Assembly (NCBI GenBank): GCA_002308795.1
Contig: DBVV01000124.1
Span: 10,530-23,580, forward strand
Length of the DNA stretch: 13,051 bases
From: Mageeibacillus sp. UBA1255
GTDB taxonomy: Bacteria; Bacillota; Clostridia; UBA1212; UBA1255
Reading direction: 5' to 3'
Below, piece by piece: positions 5,138 through 13,046 of the stretch (its first letter is position 1; the number at the start of each line of letters is the position of its first letter). The position numbers were made by a program, and so were the translations under genes. The notes under the pieces were generated by a model. It had not been told where the DNA came from and searched no databases. It saw nothing but the letters and a program-made list of their open reading frames with translations.

Positions 5138-6190
5138 ATGAAACGAGACAAAAAAGATCTGAAACTGATAAAAAATGCAGGCGCGTATTCGACCGGCGTA
5201 CTGATCCCCGGTCAGAATAAAGATGCGCTGAAACTAAGCGCGGACTGGCCCGAAAAATACGGCCGCGATATGTCCGCGGAAGCGCTCGGACTTAAGAAAC
5301 TTGAAGGATTCAAAGAAGTCGATCCCGAAAAACGCCGCCAGAAACTTGCGCTGCGCGAGAAAAAAAGACGCAGGAGCAAGATAATATATATTGCCATCGA
5401 ATCGGTCCTCGCAGCGGTAATGCTGTTTGCCGCGGCGAAACTCGGCGAAAACTATAAAAGCAACGTTGCCGGCCGTGAACATCACCAGGCGGTGCGCGAA
5501 CTTACGGAACACTCCGCGGAGCCGGTCGTTTACATCACCCCTGAAAGAAAAGCCCCGGCATATCCGATGGCCACTCCGAAACGCATAGAATATCCTGCCG
5601 AATCACTTCCAAAGACGAGAGAAGACCTTCAGGTATATAAAGACCTTAACGAGGATTTCCGCTTCTGGCTTTATATACCGGATTCACAGGTAAGCTATTA
5701 CGTGCTGCAGGGAGACACGAACGACGAATATCTCCGCATGGATATATTCAGGGAATACAACCACTCAGGCTGCCTGTTCCTTGACTACAGGAACAACGGC
5801 AAGACGATGGAAGGCCACACGATCATCTACGGCCACACCATGAATGATATCAGTATATTCGGCGAATTGCGCGATTATATGGATAAAGACTATTACGATT
5901 CACACAGATATTTTTACACGCTCTCGCTCGACAGCGTAACGATGTGGCGAGTTTTCTCGGTATACATCACGACGGTAGACGAATATTATATCGAAACGTT
6001 TTTCAGGACGCCGGCGGATTACCTCAAATTTATCAACGGCCTCAAAAACTCATCCATGCACCCGTCAGACGTAACGCTTGTAACCACGGACGACGTGCTT
6101 ACGCTTTCAACATGTTACAGACTCTTCCACGGAGCCGACGGCAGACTTGTCGTGCACGCGGTAAAAGTCGGATCTTCTCCAATGCTGTAA
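5138..6190 (+). CDS. srtB: Class B sortase with a long N-terminal cytoplasmic extension
   Basis: This is a cysteine transpeptidase that links surface proteins to the cell wall or to each other. It has 350 residues. The ATG has AAGGA five bases upstream. Residues 1-81 are highly charged and predicted cytoplasmic, which is long for a sortase. A membrane segment lies at about 82-101, a Pro-containing linker to about 160, and the catalytic domain at 165-345. Catalytic residues are His233 (IIYGHTM), Cys326 (TLSTC) and Arg336 (GRLVVHA). The features IPDSQVSYYVLQG, FLDYRN, and the extra region between strands with FGELRDY and DYYDSH fit class B. The neighbour protein has no visible sorting signal, so the substrate is not apparent here. 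Class B sortases often act on iron-uptake proteins, pilus subunits or, in clostridia, a few wall proteins. Confidence 0.93.
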   Translation: MKRDKKDLKLIKNAGAYSTGVLIPGQNKDALKLSADWPEKYGRDMSAEALGLKKLEGFKEVDPEKRRQKLALREKKRRRSKIIYIAIESVLAAVMLFAAAKLGENYKSNVAGREHHQAVRELTEHSAEPVVYITPERKAPAYPMATPKRIEYPAESLPKTREDLQVYKDLNEDFRFWLYIPDSQVSYYVLQGDTNDEYLRMDIFREYNHSGCLFLDYRNNGKTMEGHTIIYGHTMNDISIFGELRDYMDKDYYDSHRYFYTLSLDSVTMWRVFSVYITTVDEYYIETFFRTPADYLKFINGLKNSSMHPSDVTLVTTDDVLTLSTCYRLFHGADGRLVVHAVKVGSSPML

Positions 6191-6196
6191 TCGATC

Positions 6197-7219
6197 ATGA
6201 AAATCACGGACCAGACGAGCAAATTATACGATAATCTAGACCTGAGCGGACTGTTCATCAGCGAGTATCTCCCGGGCCTCAGCGGCAATGCTCTGAAATT
6301 GTATATCACTTTGGCATATTACGGAAAAACCGGCGTTAAGACGGACGAACAGGCTCTGGCGAACGTCCTGGGCATGGATCAGTCGTACGTTAACGCGTGT
6401 ATGATAGAGCTCGAATCCAAGGGCCTTATTTCGCGCGAGGGGAACGAACTGTTTATCCCGGACGTCATCGAAAAACATATCAGGGACAATTATTCTCCGC
6501 GCACTGCACCGAAGGCGGACAATGACTCGGAGCGAGGAGGCGTTGACCGCACGCACCTTTTAAGGGCCATCAGCGACCGTTTCTTCGGAGGGCAGATGTC
6601 ACAGACGTGGTACAACGATATTGTCCTCTGGGCGGACACGTACGGCTTCTGTGACGAAGTGGTGTTCATGATATTCCAGCAGAACAAGGATAAGCCGTTT
6701 AACCGCCCGTATATGAAAAAAGTTATGGAAGCGTTCGGCGAGCGCGGCATACATACCGTAGAGCAGATGAACGACTGGACGCAGAAACGCGACGCATACG
6801 TAAAAGTTCGCTCGAAGGTCGCCTCGAATCTGAAGATCAGCCCGCTGACGGTATATCAGGAAAAATACATAGAAAAATGGTTCTACGAATTCGGATACGG
6901 ATTCGACGTTATTGACCTCGCGCTAAGAGAAGGCTCCGGTATGAACAAGCCGTCGTTCAATCTGTACGACACGCTCCTTACGAGCTGGCACGAAAACGGC
7001 CTCGAAAACGCCGCGGCGGTAAAAGCATACCTGGCCGAGCGAAAAAAGAAACCTTCGGGAGCAGGGACGAATCCCGGCGATCCGTCCGGCGGCGACAGAA
7101 ATGGCGGGAATCCGGACAAAGGCGGGCGCGGTCAACGCAGACAATCTCCAGGCGGTAATTTCGCGCAGCGTGATTACGATTCCGGTTTCTATGACAGTAT
7201 TTATGGTGAAGAACAATGA
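6197..7219 (+). CDS. dnaD: DnaD-domain replication initiation protein
   Basis: This is a 340-residue protein of the DnaD/DnaB-like primosome family, which bridges origin DNA or DnaA and the helicase loader. Residues about 25-90 form a winged-helix-like region (NALKLYITLAYYG, LANVLGMDQSYVNACMIELESKGLI). Two DnaD-type helical repeats follow, at about 118-195 (TWYNDIVLWADTYGF) and 205-285 (QEKYIEKWFYEFGYGFDVIDLAL). The tail after 285 is a Gly/Pro/Arg-rich, probably disordered linker ending in an acidic Tyr cluster (Y327, Y332, Y336). No Shine-Dalgarno site is seen before the ATG, which lies six bases after the sortase stop, so translation probably depends on reinitiation. Its stop overlaps the helicase-loader start by four bases (ATGA), which supports a shared function. 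Confidence 0.9.
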   Translation: MKITDQTSKLYDNLDLSGLFISEYLPGLSGNALKLYITLAYYGKTGVKTDEQALANVLGMDQSYVNACMIELESKGLISREGNELFIPDVIEKHIRDNYSPRTAPKADNDSERGGVDRTHLLRAISDRFFGGQMSQTWYNDIVLWADTYGFCDEVVFMIFQQNKDKPFNRPYMKKVMEAFGERGIHTVEQMNDWTQKRDAYVKVRSKVASNLKISPLTVYQEKYIEKWFYEFGYGFDVIDLALREGSGMNKPSFNLYDTLLTSWHENGLENAAAVKAYLAERKKKPSGAGTNPGDPSGGDRNGGNPDKGGRGQRRQSPGGNFAQRDYDSGFYDSIYGEEQ

Positions 7220-8283
7220 CCCGGAAAGAGAAGATCCTTACAGAAGCCGAAAATGAACTGGCATCGAGAGTCAGAACGGCCCAGATAGCATTCAGAGAAA
7301 GAGAACTCTCCAAAGCCAAAGCCAGACCGGAACTGTCCGAAGCAAAAGCAAAACTCGGATATATCGAAACATGCCTTGACCACAGAGCGCTGGGCATCAG
7401 GATCGGTAGCGGGATAAAGGAAGTCGCCGGTGAAAAAAACGCATATATTTTCACACTCACTCAAAACGAGCTTGAGAAAGAAAAAGAGTCAACAGAAGCG
7501 CTTATAAGAAAACTCGAACTTGAAAACGGCGCGTCATCCGGCGAAGACGGTGAAAAATATTACTGCCGGATATGCAAAGATAAAGGATACGTAAAAGACG
7601 AAAACGGAATTGACCGCCGCTGCATATGCTTCCGGAAAATATTTGCCGAAAAGATACACGAAGCGTCCGGCCTTCCGGAAGGGAACTTTGAATTGACCGC
7701 GCCGCCGGCAGATCTTTATCCGCAGATAGCCGATAAAGAGAAATACGGCATCTCCGAAAGCCCTTACGACAACGCGAAAAAAGCATATGAACTGGCCAAA
7801 AGATTCTCCGGAGATTTCGGCCCCGGATCAAAAAAACTGCTTTTTATCACAGGCGCCGTCGGAGTCGGGAAAACGTACCTCGCATGCTGTGCGGGGCAGT
7901 TTGCGGCAGATAAATGTATGTACGTCGTATACAGCGGGATCAGTCCGGTGCTCGATTCGATCCAGAACAGGTTTTTCAACTCTGACGAAGAACGCGAAGC
8001 GTACGAAGAAAGGCGCGATTTCGTCGAGACGGCGGATATGCTGATCATCGATGATCTGGGCGTGGAAAGCGTCACGGATAAAAGATACGAGCGGCTGATA
8101 TCCCTTATAGATAAACGGACCGGGGAAGGCAGAAAAACGGTCATTACGTCGAATTACGGTCTGACGGAGATCCGCGACGTGTACGGCGAGCGCCTGGCAT
8201 CAAGATTTGCGGACAGAAAGAATTCAATGAGCTTAAGGCTCGTCGGCGACGATATAAGATTGTTAAAAAAAACCGGAAAGTGA
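7216..8283 (+). CDS. DnaC/DnaI-type AAA+ helicase loader
   Basis: This is a 355-residue ATPase that would load the replicative helicase onto DNA with the DnaD-type protein encoded upstream. The ATG overlaps the dnaD stop by four bases and has GGTGAAG five bases upstream. The N-terminal 105 residues are charged and partly coiled-coil. A zinc-binding cluster follows with Cys117, Cys120, Cys136 and Cys138 (CRIC, then CIC), as in Gram-positive loaders. The AAA+ core shows Walker A GAVGVGKT (213-220), Walker B MLIIDDLG (275-282), sensor 1 TSN (311-313) and an arginine-finger region ERLASRF (325-331). The same family is called DnaC in E. coli and DnaI in B. subtilis, so I leave the symbol open. A hairpin spans the stop codon. 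Confidence 0.92.
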   Translation: MTRKEKILTEAENELASRVRTAQIAFRERELSKAKARPELSEAKAKLGYIETCLDHRALGIRIGSGIKEVAGEKNAYIFTLTQNELEKEKESTEALIRKLELENGASSGEDGEKYYCRICKDKGYVKDENGIDRRCICFRKIFAEKIHEASGLPEGNFELTAPPADLYPQIADKEKYGISESPYDNAKKAYELAKRFSGDFGPGSKKLLFITGAVGVGKTYLACCAGQFAADKCMYVVYSGISPVLDSIQNRFFNSDEEREAYEERRDFVETADMLIIDDLGVESVTDKRYERLISLIDKRTGEGRKTVITSNYGLTEIRDVYGERLASRFADRKNSMSLRLVGDDIRLLKKTGK

Positions 8284-8290
8284 TTCCGGT
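8265..8290 (-). terminator. Intrinsic-terminator-like hairpin on the minus strand at the loader stop codon
   Basis: Arms ACCGGAA (8272-8278) and TTCCGGT (8284-8290) pair perfectly over seven bases around loop AGTGA, which contains the TGA stop. On the minus strand the stem is followed directly by seven T (from the A run at 8265-8271), the signature of an intrinsic terminator. In the plus direction there is no T run, so it should not stop transcription into rho. No minus-strand gene lies upstream of it within the window. Confidence 0.45.
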
Positions 8291-8316
8291 GACAATACAA
8301 CACAGGTTGGTGGATT

Positions 8317-10104
8317 ATGGATCTAGAAACTCTCAAAAGCAAAAGCATAGGCGATCTCAAGATCATCGCGTCAATGTTAGGCCTCGACGTTCCCGAAAAA
8401 TGTACTAAAGCGAAACTGATCAAAATGATCGCAGGTGATGAAGCGGCAGCGCCCGCAAGCACCGCCGAAACTAAAGCCGGGGAAAAAGCCGAAGCAGGAT
8501 CAGAAGCGAAAGCCGAAGCACTCTCCGAATCAGCGCCGGAAACCGAGAATAAGCCTGCGAAAGGCTCAAAAAACGGCTCCGCTCATACGGGAAAACGCAG
8601 GGGAAGAGCTCCTTCACAGAAAAAGGATGCAAAAGCGAAGGAAGCAAAAGCGGAGGAAAAAGCGGAGGAAAAAGCAGCAGATGCGGAAGTAAAAGCTGCT
8701 GATACTGAAGCGAAGGCCCCGGAAGCTCAGGAAAGCGTGGCGAGATCAGAGAAAGCCGAAAAGCCCGCCGAAAAAGACGATAAAGGCGCAGCCGGAGAAA
8801 AGACCGAAAAGATAGTTAAGATCGCAAGAGGCAGAAAAAAAGCAGCCCAATCAAAAGGCAAAAAAGAAGCCGAGGCGGAAGCCGAAGCCGAAAAAAGCGA
8901 AGAGACCGTAAAACCGGCGGAACAGACAGAAGTAAAAGACGAAGATCTCACCGGCGTAAAAAAAGCAGAGTTTCAGGAAAATTCAGAAGAAGTAACAGGC
9001 CTCCTCGACGTGATGCAGGAGGGGTACGGATTTCTGCGAGTGAACAAATACTTTAACGGAAACAAAGACGTTTTCGTTGCCCCCAACTTTATCCGCAAAT
9101 ATTCTCTCAGGACCGGCGACGAGATCGTAGGACGCAGCCGCCCGCAGCGTGACAATGACAGATATCAGGCGCTTTTCTATATCAATTCGATCAACGGCAG
9201 GTCGCCGGACACTTCACAGAACAGGGTACCGTTCGAATCACTCATTCCTATATATCCGGACGAACAGCTGAAACTCGAGACGGTGCAAAACGAATTGTCG
9301 ACCAGGCTGATCGACCTCATCGCACCGATCGGCAAAGGCCAGAGAGGAATGATCGTATCTCCGCCTAAAGCCGGTAAGACCGTACTGCTGAAAAAAATTG
9401 CCAACGCCATCACCGCGAATTATCCGGACGTTAAACTGATCGTTCTGCTGATCGACGAACGTCCCGAGGAAGTAACGGATATGCGCGAATCGATCCAGGG
9501 CGAAGTCGTTTCATCCACGTTCGACGAGATGCCTGAGAGACACATAAAAGTGGCGGAAATGGTATTCGAGCGCGCGAGAAGGCTCGTAGAGTTCGGAAAC
9601 GACGTTGTCATTCTGATGGACAGTCTCACGAGGCTCGCCAGAGCGTACAATATAACGATCACACCGACAGGCCGTTCTTTATCGGGCGGTCTCGATCCGG
9701 GGGCAATGTATAATCCGAAGAAATTCTTCGGCGCAGCCAGAAACATACGCGGCGGAGGAAGCCTCACGATCGTTGCCACCGCGCTCATCGACACGGGCAG
9801 CAAGATGGACGACGTGATATTTGAGGAATTCAAGGGCACGGGCAATATGGAACTCCACCTTGACCGCAAACTGTCTGAAAAGCGCGTATTCCCGGCCATC
9901 GATATTAACAAATCCGGGACGAGAAAAGAAGAACTCCTGCTTTCAGAAGCTGCCCTGAACGCCGTATTCTCGATCCGCAAAGCCATCGCAAACGCAGGCG
10001 GCGCGGACGTTACCGAGATGATCGTCAGCAAGATGCTGAAGACGCAAAACAATGATGAATTCATAAAATCCGTAAAAGTTGGAATAGAAAGACCGTCCAA
10101 CTGA
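8317..10104 (+). CDS. rho: Transcription termination factor Rho with a long charged insert
   Basis: This is a hexameric RNA helicase that ends transcription at Rho-dependent sites. It has 595 residues against 419 in E. coli. The Rho N-terminal SAP-like helical domain is at 1-41. A low-complexity insert rich in Ala, Lys and Glu runs from about 42 to 220, with two basic patches (GKRRGRAPSQKK 92-103 and ARGRKKAA 170-177). The cold-shock-type RNA-binding domain starts near 225 (GYGFLRVNKY, 236-245). The ATPase core has Walker A PPKAGKT (349-355), Walker B VVILMDS (430-436), and the Q- and R-loop region TGRSLSGGLDPGA. The ATG has a GGTGG just upstream and lies 33 bases after the loader gene, so it probably shares that transcript. 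Inserts at this position are known in Actinobacteria, Bacteroidota and some clostridia. Confidence 0.98.
   Translation: MDLETLKSKSIGDLKIIASMLGLDVPEKCTKAKLIKMIAGDEAAAPASTAETKAGEKAEAGSEAKAEALSESAPETENKPAKGSKNGSAHTGKRRGRAPSQKKDAKAKEAKAEEKAEEKAADAEVKAADTEAKAPEAQESVARSEKAEKPAEKDDKGAAGEKTEKIVKIARGRKKAAQSKGKKEAEAEAEAEKSEETVKPAEQTEVKDEDLTGVKKAEFQENSEEVTGLLDVMQEGYGFLRVNKYFNGNKDVFVAPNFIRKYSLRTGDEIVGRSRPQRDNDRYQALFYINSINGRSPDTSQNRVPFESLIPIYPDEQLKLETVQNELSTRLIDLIAPIGKGQRGMIVSPPKAGKTVLLKKIANAITANYPDVKLIVLLIDERPEEVTDMRESIQGEVVSSTFDEMPERHIKVAEMVFERARRLVEFGNDVVILMDSLTRLARAYNITITPTGRSLSGGLDPGAMYNPKKFFGAARNIRGGGSLTIVATALIDTGSKMDDVIFEEFKGTGNMELHLDRKLSEKRVFPAIDINKSGTRKEELLLSEAALNAVFSIRKAIANAGGADVTEMIVSKMLKTQNNDEFIKSVKVGIERPSN
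8648..8675 (+). repeat. Tandem 12-base repeat in the rho insert
   Basis: Two exact 12-base units (8648-8659 and 8660-8671) and the first four bases of a third encode the AEEKAEEKA stretch. A similar short-period tract encoding alternating Glu and Ala lies near 8867-8891. The repeats keep the frame and suggest growth of the insert by slippage. Confidence 0.65.
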
Positions 10105-10132
10105 CCGATATACTGACCAATACAAAATAACA

Positions 10133-10182
10133 GCCGGAATCACGCCCAGTCTGGTCTCCTTTATACTTCCGGTAATATTTTT
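10133..10182 (+). terminator. Weak candidate terminator between rho and trkA
   Basis: CCGGAA (10134-10139) can pair with TTCCGG (10167-10172) across a 27-base loop. A T5 tract (10178-10182) lies five bases after the stem. The long loop and the gap before the T tract make it weak. The 101-base gap (10105-10205) has no convincing gene; a TATACT at 10162-10167 could be a trkA -10 but lacks a -35. Confidence 0.25.
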
Positions 10183-10205
10183 AAAAATAACTGTCGGAGA
10201 GTAAA

Positions 10206-11564
10206 ATGAGAGTAATAATCGTAGGTTCCGGAAAGATCGGACGTTATATCGTCGAAAGTTTACTTAAAGAAGGGCACGACGTGGTCGTCGTGGATAATTC
10301 GGAAAAAGTCGTAGAAGAGGTCACAAATCTATACGACGTTATGGCTGTATGCGGAAACGGCGCGGATTGGGAGACGCTTGCCGAAGCCGGTGCGGATCAC
10401 GCCGAACTGGTTGCGGCGATCACCGATTCGGACGAAAAAAATATGCTGTCCTGCTTCCTGGCCAGAAAACTTGGCGCACGCCATACGATCGCTCGAATAA
10501 GAAATCCCGAATACAATGACGCGAGCCTCGGTTTTCTCAAAGAACAGCTAAACCTCTCGATGGCCATAAACCCCGAACAGCTCGCGGCAGAAGAGATATA
10601 TAACCTGTTGAAATTTCCCTCCGCCACAAAAGTCGAATCGTTTTCGAGGCGTAATTTCGAGATGATCGAGATCAGGCTGCGCGCCGATTCGCCTCTCGAC
10701 GGCATGAAGCTCTACGAGATGCGCCAGAAATACAAAGGGCAGTATCTGGTTTGTGCCGTTCAGCGTGCAGAAGACGTCTACATACCCGACGGTAATTTTG
10801 TGCTGAAAAGCGGCGACAGGGTAGGTCTGACCGCTACGAGGAGCGAGGTGTCAAAGCTTCTAAAGAGCCTGGGGGCAATGCAGCGCCAGGCCAGAAGCGT
10901 TATGATCCTTGGCGGCAGCCGCACGGCGTACTACCTTGCAAAACTTCTGCTCATGGGCGGGAACCAGGTCAAGATAATCGAGCAGGACAGGGAGATATGC
11001 AGAGAACTGTGCGACTCACTGCCCAAAGCTGTTGTCCTCCAGGGAGACGGAGCGCAGCAGGAGATCCTGATGGAAGAAGGGCTTGAACAGCAGGACGCTT
11101 TCGTTGCCCTCACGGGAGTCGATGAAGAGAACATACTGATGTCGATATTTGCCGCGAACCACAACGTCCCGAAAGTCATTTCGAAGGTGAACCGGGAAGA
11201 AATGTCTGCTCTGGCGGAAAAACTGAACCTTGACACCATAATTTCACCGCGTAAACTTGTATCTGATATCATCGTAAGATATGCACGCGCGCTGTACAAC
11301 TCCGAGGGCAGCAATATCGAGACGCTGTATCATCTGATGGACGGATACGCCGAAGCTCTGGAATTCCACGTAAACGCAGGTTCGCCGGTCATCGGAAGGC
11401 CACTGAAAGAGATGAAATTCAAGCCTAACACGCTCATAGGCGGCATCATACGTCAGAGGAAGGCGATCATTCCGTCCGGTGATGACGTTATATTGGCCGA
11501 GGACAACGTCGTTATTATCGGCAGCGGTGTGCGCTTCAGCGATATCGCGGATATACTCGCTTAG
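10206..11564 (+). CDS. trkA: Trk potassium uptake system, NAD-binding regulatory protein TrkA
   Basis: This is a 452-residue cytoplasmic peripheral protein that gates the TrkH channel in response to nucleotides. The ATG has GGAGAG a few bases upstream. It is the full Trk-type duplicated form. The first RCK domain has a Rossmann fold with GSGKIG (7-12) and an acidic residue at the end of the second strand (Asp30, VVVDNS), then an RCK_C domain at about 145-220. The second RCK_N starts at 230 with GGSRTA in place of the usual glycine-rich GxGxxG, so its nucleotide binding may be weaker. A second RCK_C lies at about 375-452. The trkH gene follows after 15 bases. In Gram-positive bacteria related RCK proteins bind cyclic di-AMP, which could apply here, but this cannot be seen in the sequence. 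Confidence 0.96.
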   Translation: MRVIIVGSGKIGRYIVESLLKEGHDVVVVDNSEKVVEEVTNLYDVMAVCGNGADWETLAEAGADHAELVAAITDSDEKNMLSCFLARKLGARHTIARIRNPEYNDASLGFLKEQLNLSMAINPEQLAAEEIYNLLKFPSATKVESFSRRNFEMIEIRLRADSPLDGMKLYEMRQKYKGQYLVCAVQRAEDVYIPDGNFVLKSGDRVGLTATRSEVSKLLKSLGAMQRQARSVMILGGSRTAYYLAKLLLMGGNQVKIIEQDREICRELCDSLPKAVVLQGDGAQQEILMEEGLEQQDAFVALTGVDEENILMSIFAANHNVPKVISKVNREEMSALAEKLNLDTIISPRKLVSDIIVRYARALYNSEGSNIETLYHLMDGYAEALEFHVNAGSPVIGRPLKEMKFKPNTLIGGIIRQRKAIIPSGDDVILAEDNVVIIGSGVRFSDIADILA

Positions 11565-11579
11565 GAGAAAAGGCGCAGC

Positions 11580-13028
11580 ATGAACAGGAAAGCCGTTTTT
11601 TATACGTTGGGATTATTGCTCGATATAGAGGCGGCGCTGCTTATAGTGCCCGCCGTTGTTTCGTGCGCGTTCCGGGAATGGCACACGGCGCTGATGATAG
11701 TTTTTTCGTCGCTGATCACCGCTGCGGCCGGATCGCTTTTGCTTCTTATCTGCCGCAAAAGGAACAGGGCGATATACGCAAAAGAAGGTTTCGTCATCGT
11801 CTCTCTCGGCTGGCTGGCAATGACCCTGTTCGGAGCGCTCCCGTTCGTTTTTACGGGAGAGCTGGGATTTATTGACGCCTTATTCGAGATCGCGAGCGGT
11901 TTTACGACGACAGGTGCGACTGTAATAGACGCGCTCGAGACGATGAGCAGGGGCACGCTGTTCTGGCGCAGCGCCACGCACTGGATCGGCGGCATGGGCG
12001 TCCTGGTGCTGATGATGGCGATATTGCCGACGGATACCGAAGGCTCGGTCCACATCCTGCGCGCAGAAGTCCCCGGCCCGATGTTCGGTAAATTTGTCCC
12101 GAAACTTCGCAAGACCGCAAAAATTCTTTACCTGATATACATCGGGATCACTGTGATCGAAGTGATCATGCTGCTGTGCGGGCGCCTCAGCCTGTACGAG
12201 AGCCTCGTGTACGCGTTCGGTACCGCGGGCACCGGCGGCTTCGGGCTCCGGGGCAACAGCCTGACCGATTACAGTCCGTACGTCCAGTGGGTCATAGGCA
12301 GCTTCATGATCCTGTTCGGCGTCAATTTCAATCTGTATTATCTGGTGATACTTGGAAAGGTCAAAACTGCCCTGAAGAGCCGCGAACTCTGGCTGTACCT
12401 CGGTATCGTCGTATTCAGCGTGACTGTCGTGGCAATTCACGTCAGCTCTTTTTACGGTAATTTCGGCGATACTCTCCGCCATTCGTTTTTCCAGGTCTCT
12501 TCGATCATAAGCACCACGGGTTACTCGACTGCGGATTTCGACGCGTGGAGCGTGCAGGCGAAGGGGATCTTGTTCATGCTGTACTTCGTGGGCGGCTGCG
12601 CGGGTTCGACGGCGGGCGGCATAAAGATCGCGCGCATCATTCTGCTGGGCAAGACTATCCGGCGCGACCTAAGGCATATGATCCATCCGCATTCCGTCGG
12701 CGTCGTGAAATTCGAGGGCAGGCGCGTGGATGACAATACTCTTCGGGGCGTTACTTCGTTCTTCGTGCTTTACACCGCAGTGCTCGCGGGCACGTTCGTG
12801 CTCCTGACGCTGTTCGAGCCGAGCGTCGATATCATTTCGAATATGACTGCGTCAATGGCGACGCTGAATAACGTCGGGCCCGGTTTCGGTATGGTCGGAC
12901 CTTACCTCAGTTACAGCTTCTATTCGCCGATTTCAAAGATAGTGCTGACGCTGTCAATGCTTCTCGGGCGTCTCGAGATCTACCCTCTGATCCTGCTGCT
13001 CTCGCCGGGGGTGTGGAGGAGGAAGTAA
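11580..13028 (+). CDS. trkH: Trk potassium uptake system, pore-forming subunit TrkH
   Basis: This is a 482-residue integral membrane potassium transporter of the TrkH/TrkG/KtrB family. AGGAG overlaps the trkA stop 12 bases before the ATG, and an AAGG lies closer. Four pore-loop repeats are visible with their filter glycines: GFTTTGAT (107-114), GTAGTGGFG (214-222), STTGYST (311-317) and NVGPGFG (431-437). The intramembrane gating loop GGCAGSTAGGIK (338-349) matches the Trk family. Many hydrophobic segments flank these. The protein ends just after the last membrane helix (SPGVWRRK), the usual length, so it appears complete. It is encoded directly downstream of trkA, and the two products form one transport complex. 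Confidence 0.97.
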   Translation: MNRKAVFYTLGLLLDIEAALLIVPAVVSCAFREWHTALMIVFSSLITAAAGSLLLLICRKRNRAIYAKEGFVIVSLGWLAMTLFGALPFVFTGELGFIDALFEIASGFTTTGATVIDALETMSRGTLFWRSATHWIGGMGVLVLMMAILPTDTEGSVHILRAEVPGPMFGKFVPKLRKTAKILYLIYIGITVIEVIMLLCGRLSLYESLVYAFGTAGTGGFGLRGNSLTDYSPYVQWVIGSFMILFGVNFNLYYLVILGKVKTALKSRELWLYLGIVVFSVTVVAIHVSSFYGNFGDTLRHSFFQVSSIISTTGYSTADFDAWSVQAKGILFMLYFVGGCAGSTAGGIKIARIILLGKTIRRDLRHMIHPHSVGVVKFEGRRVDDNTLRGVTSFFVLYTAVLAGTFVLLTLFEPSVDIISNMTASMATLNNVGPGFGMVGPYLSYSFYSPISKIVLTLSMLLGRLEIYPLILLLSPGVWRRK

Positions 13029-13046
13029 GTGGCAAGTGGCAAGTGG
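13028..13046 (+). repeat. Heptanucleotide tandem repeat downstream of trkH
   Basis: AGTGGCA is repeated exactly (13028-13034 and 13035-13041), followed by AGTGG of a third unit. It starts at the last base of the trkH stop codon and continues close to the window edge, so its full length is unknown. No gene or terminator is visible in the last 23 bases. Confidence 0.6.

Noticed and set aside
9420..10100. 226-codon open frame on the minus strand opposite rho
   Set aside because: It is opposite the conserved Rho ATPase core, and its Ser-rich translation shows no family features.
10146..10154. CCAG-T-CTGG palindrome between rho and trkA as a hairpin
   Set aside because: A one-base loop cannot form a hairpin, and nine bases of symmetry are expected by chance.
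11880..12482. 200-codon open frame on the minus strand opposite trkH
   Set aside because: It is a by-product of GC-rich third positions in trkH; the translation is low-complexity and has no recognisable motif.
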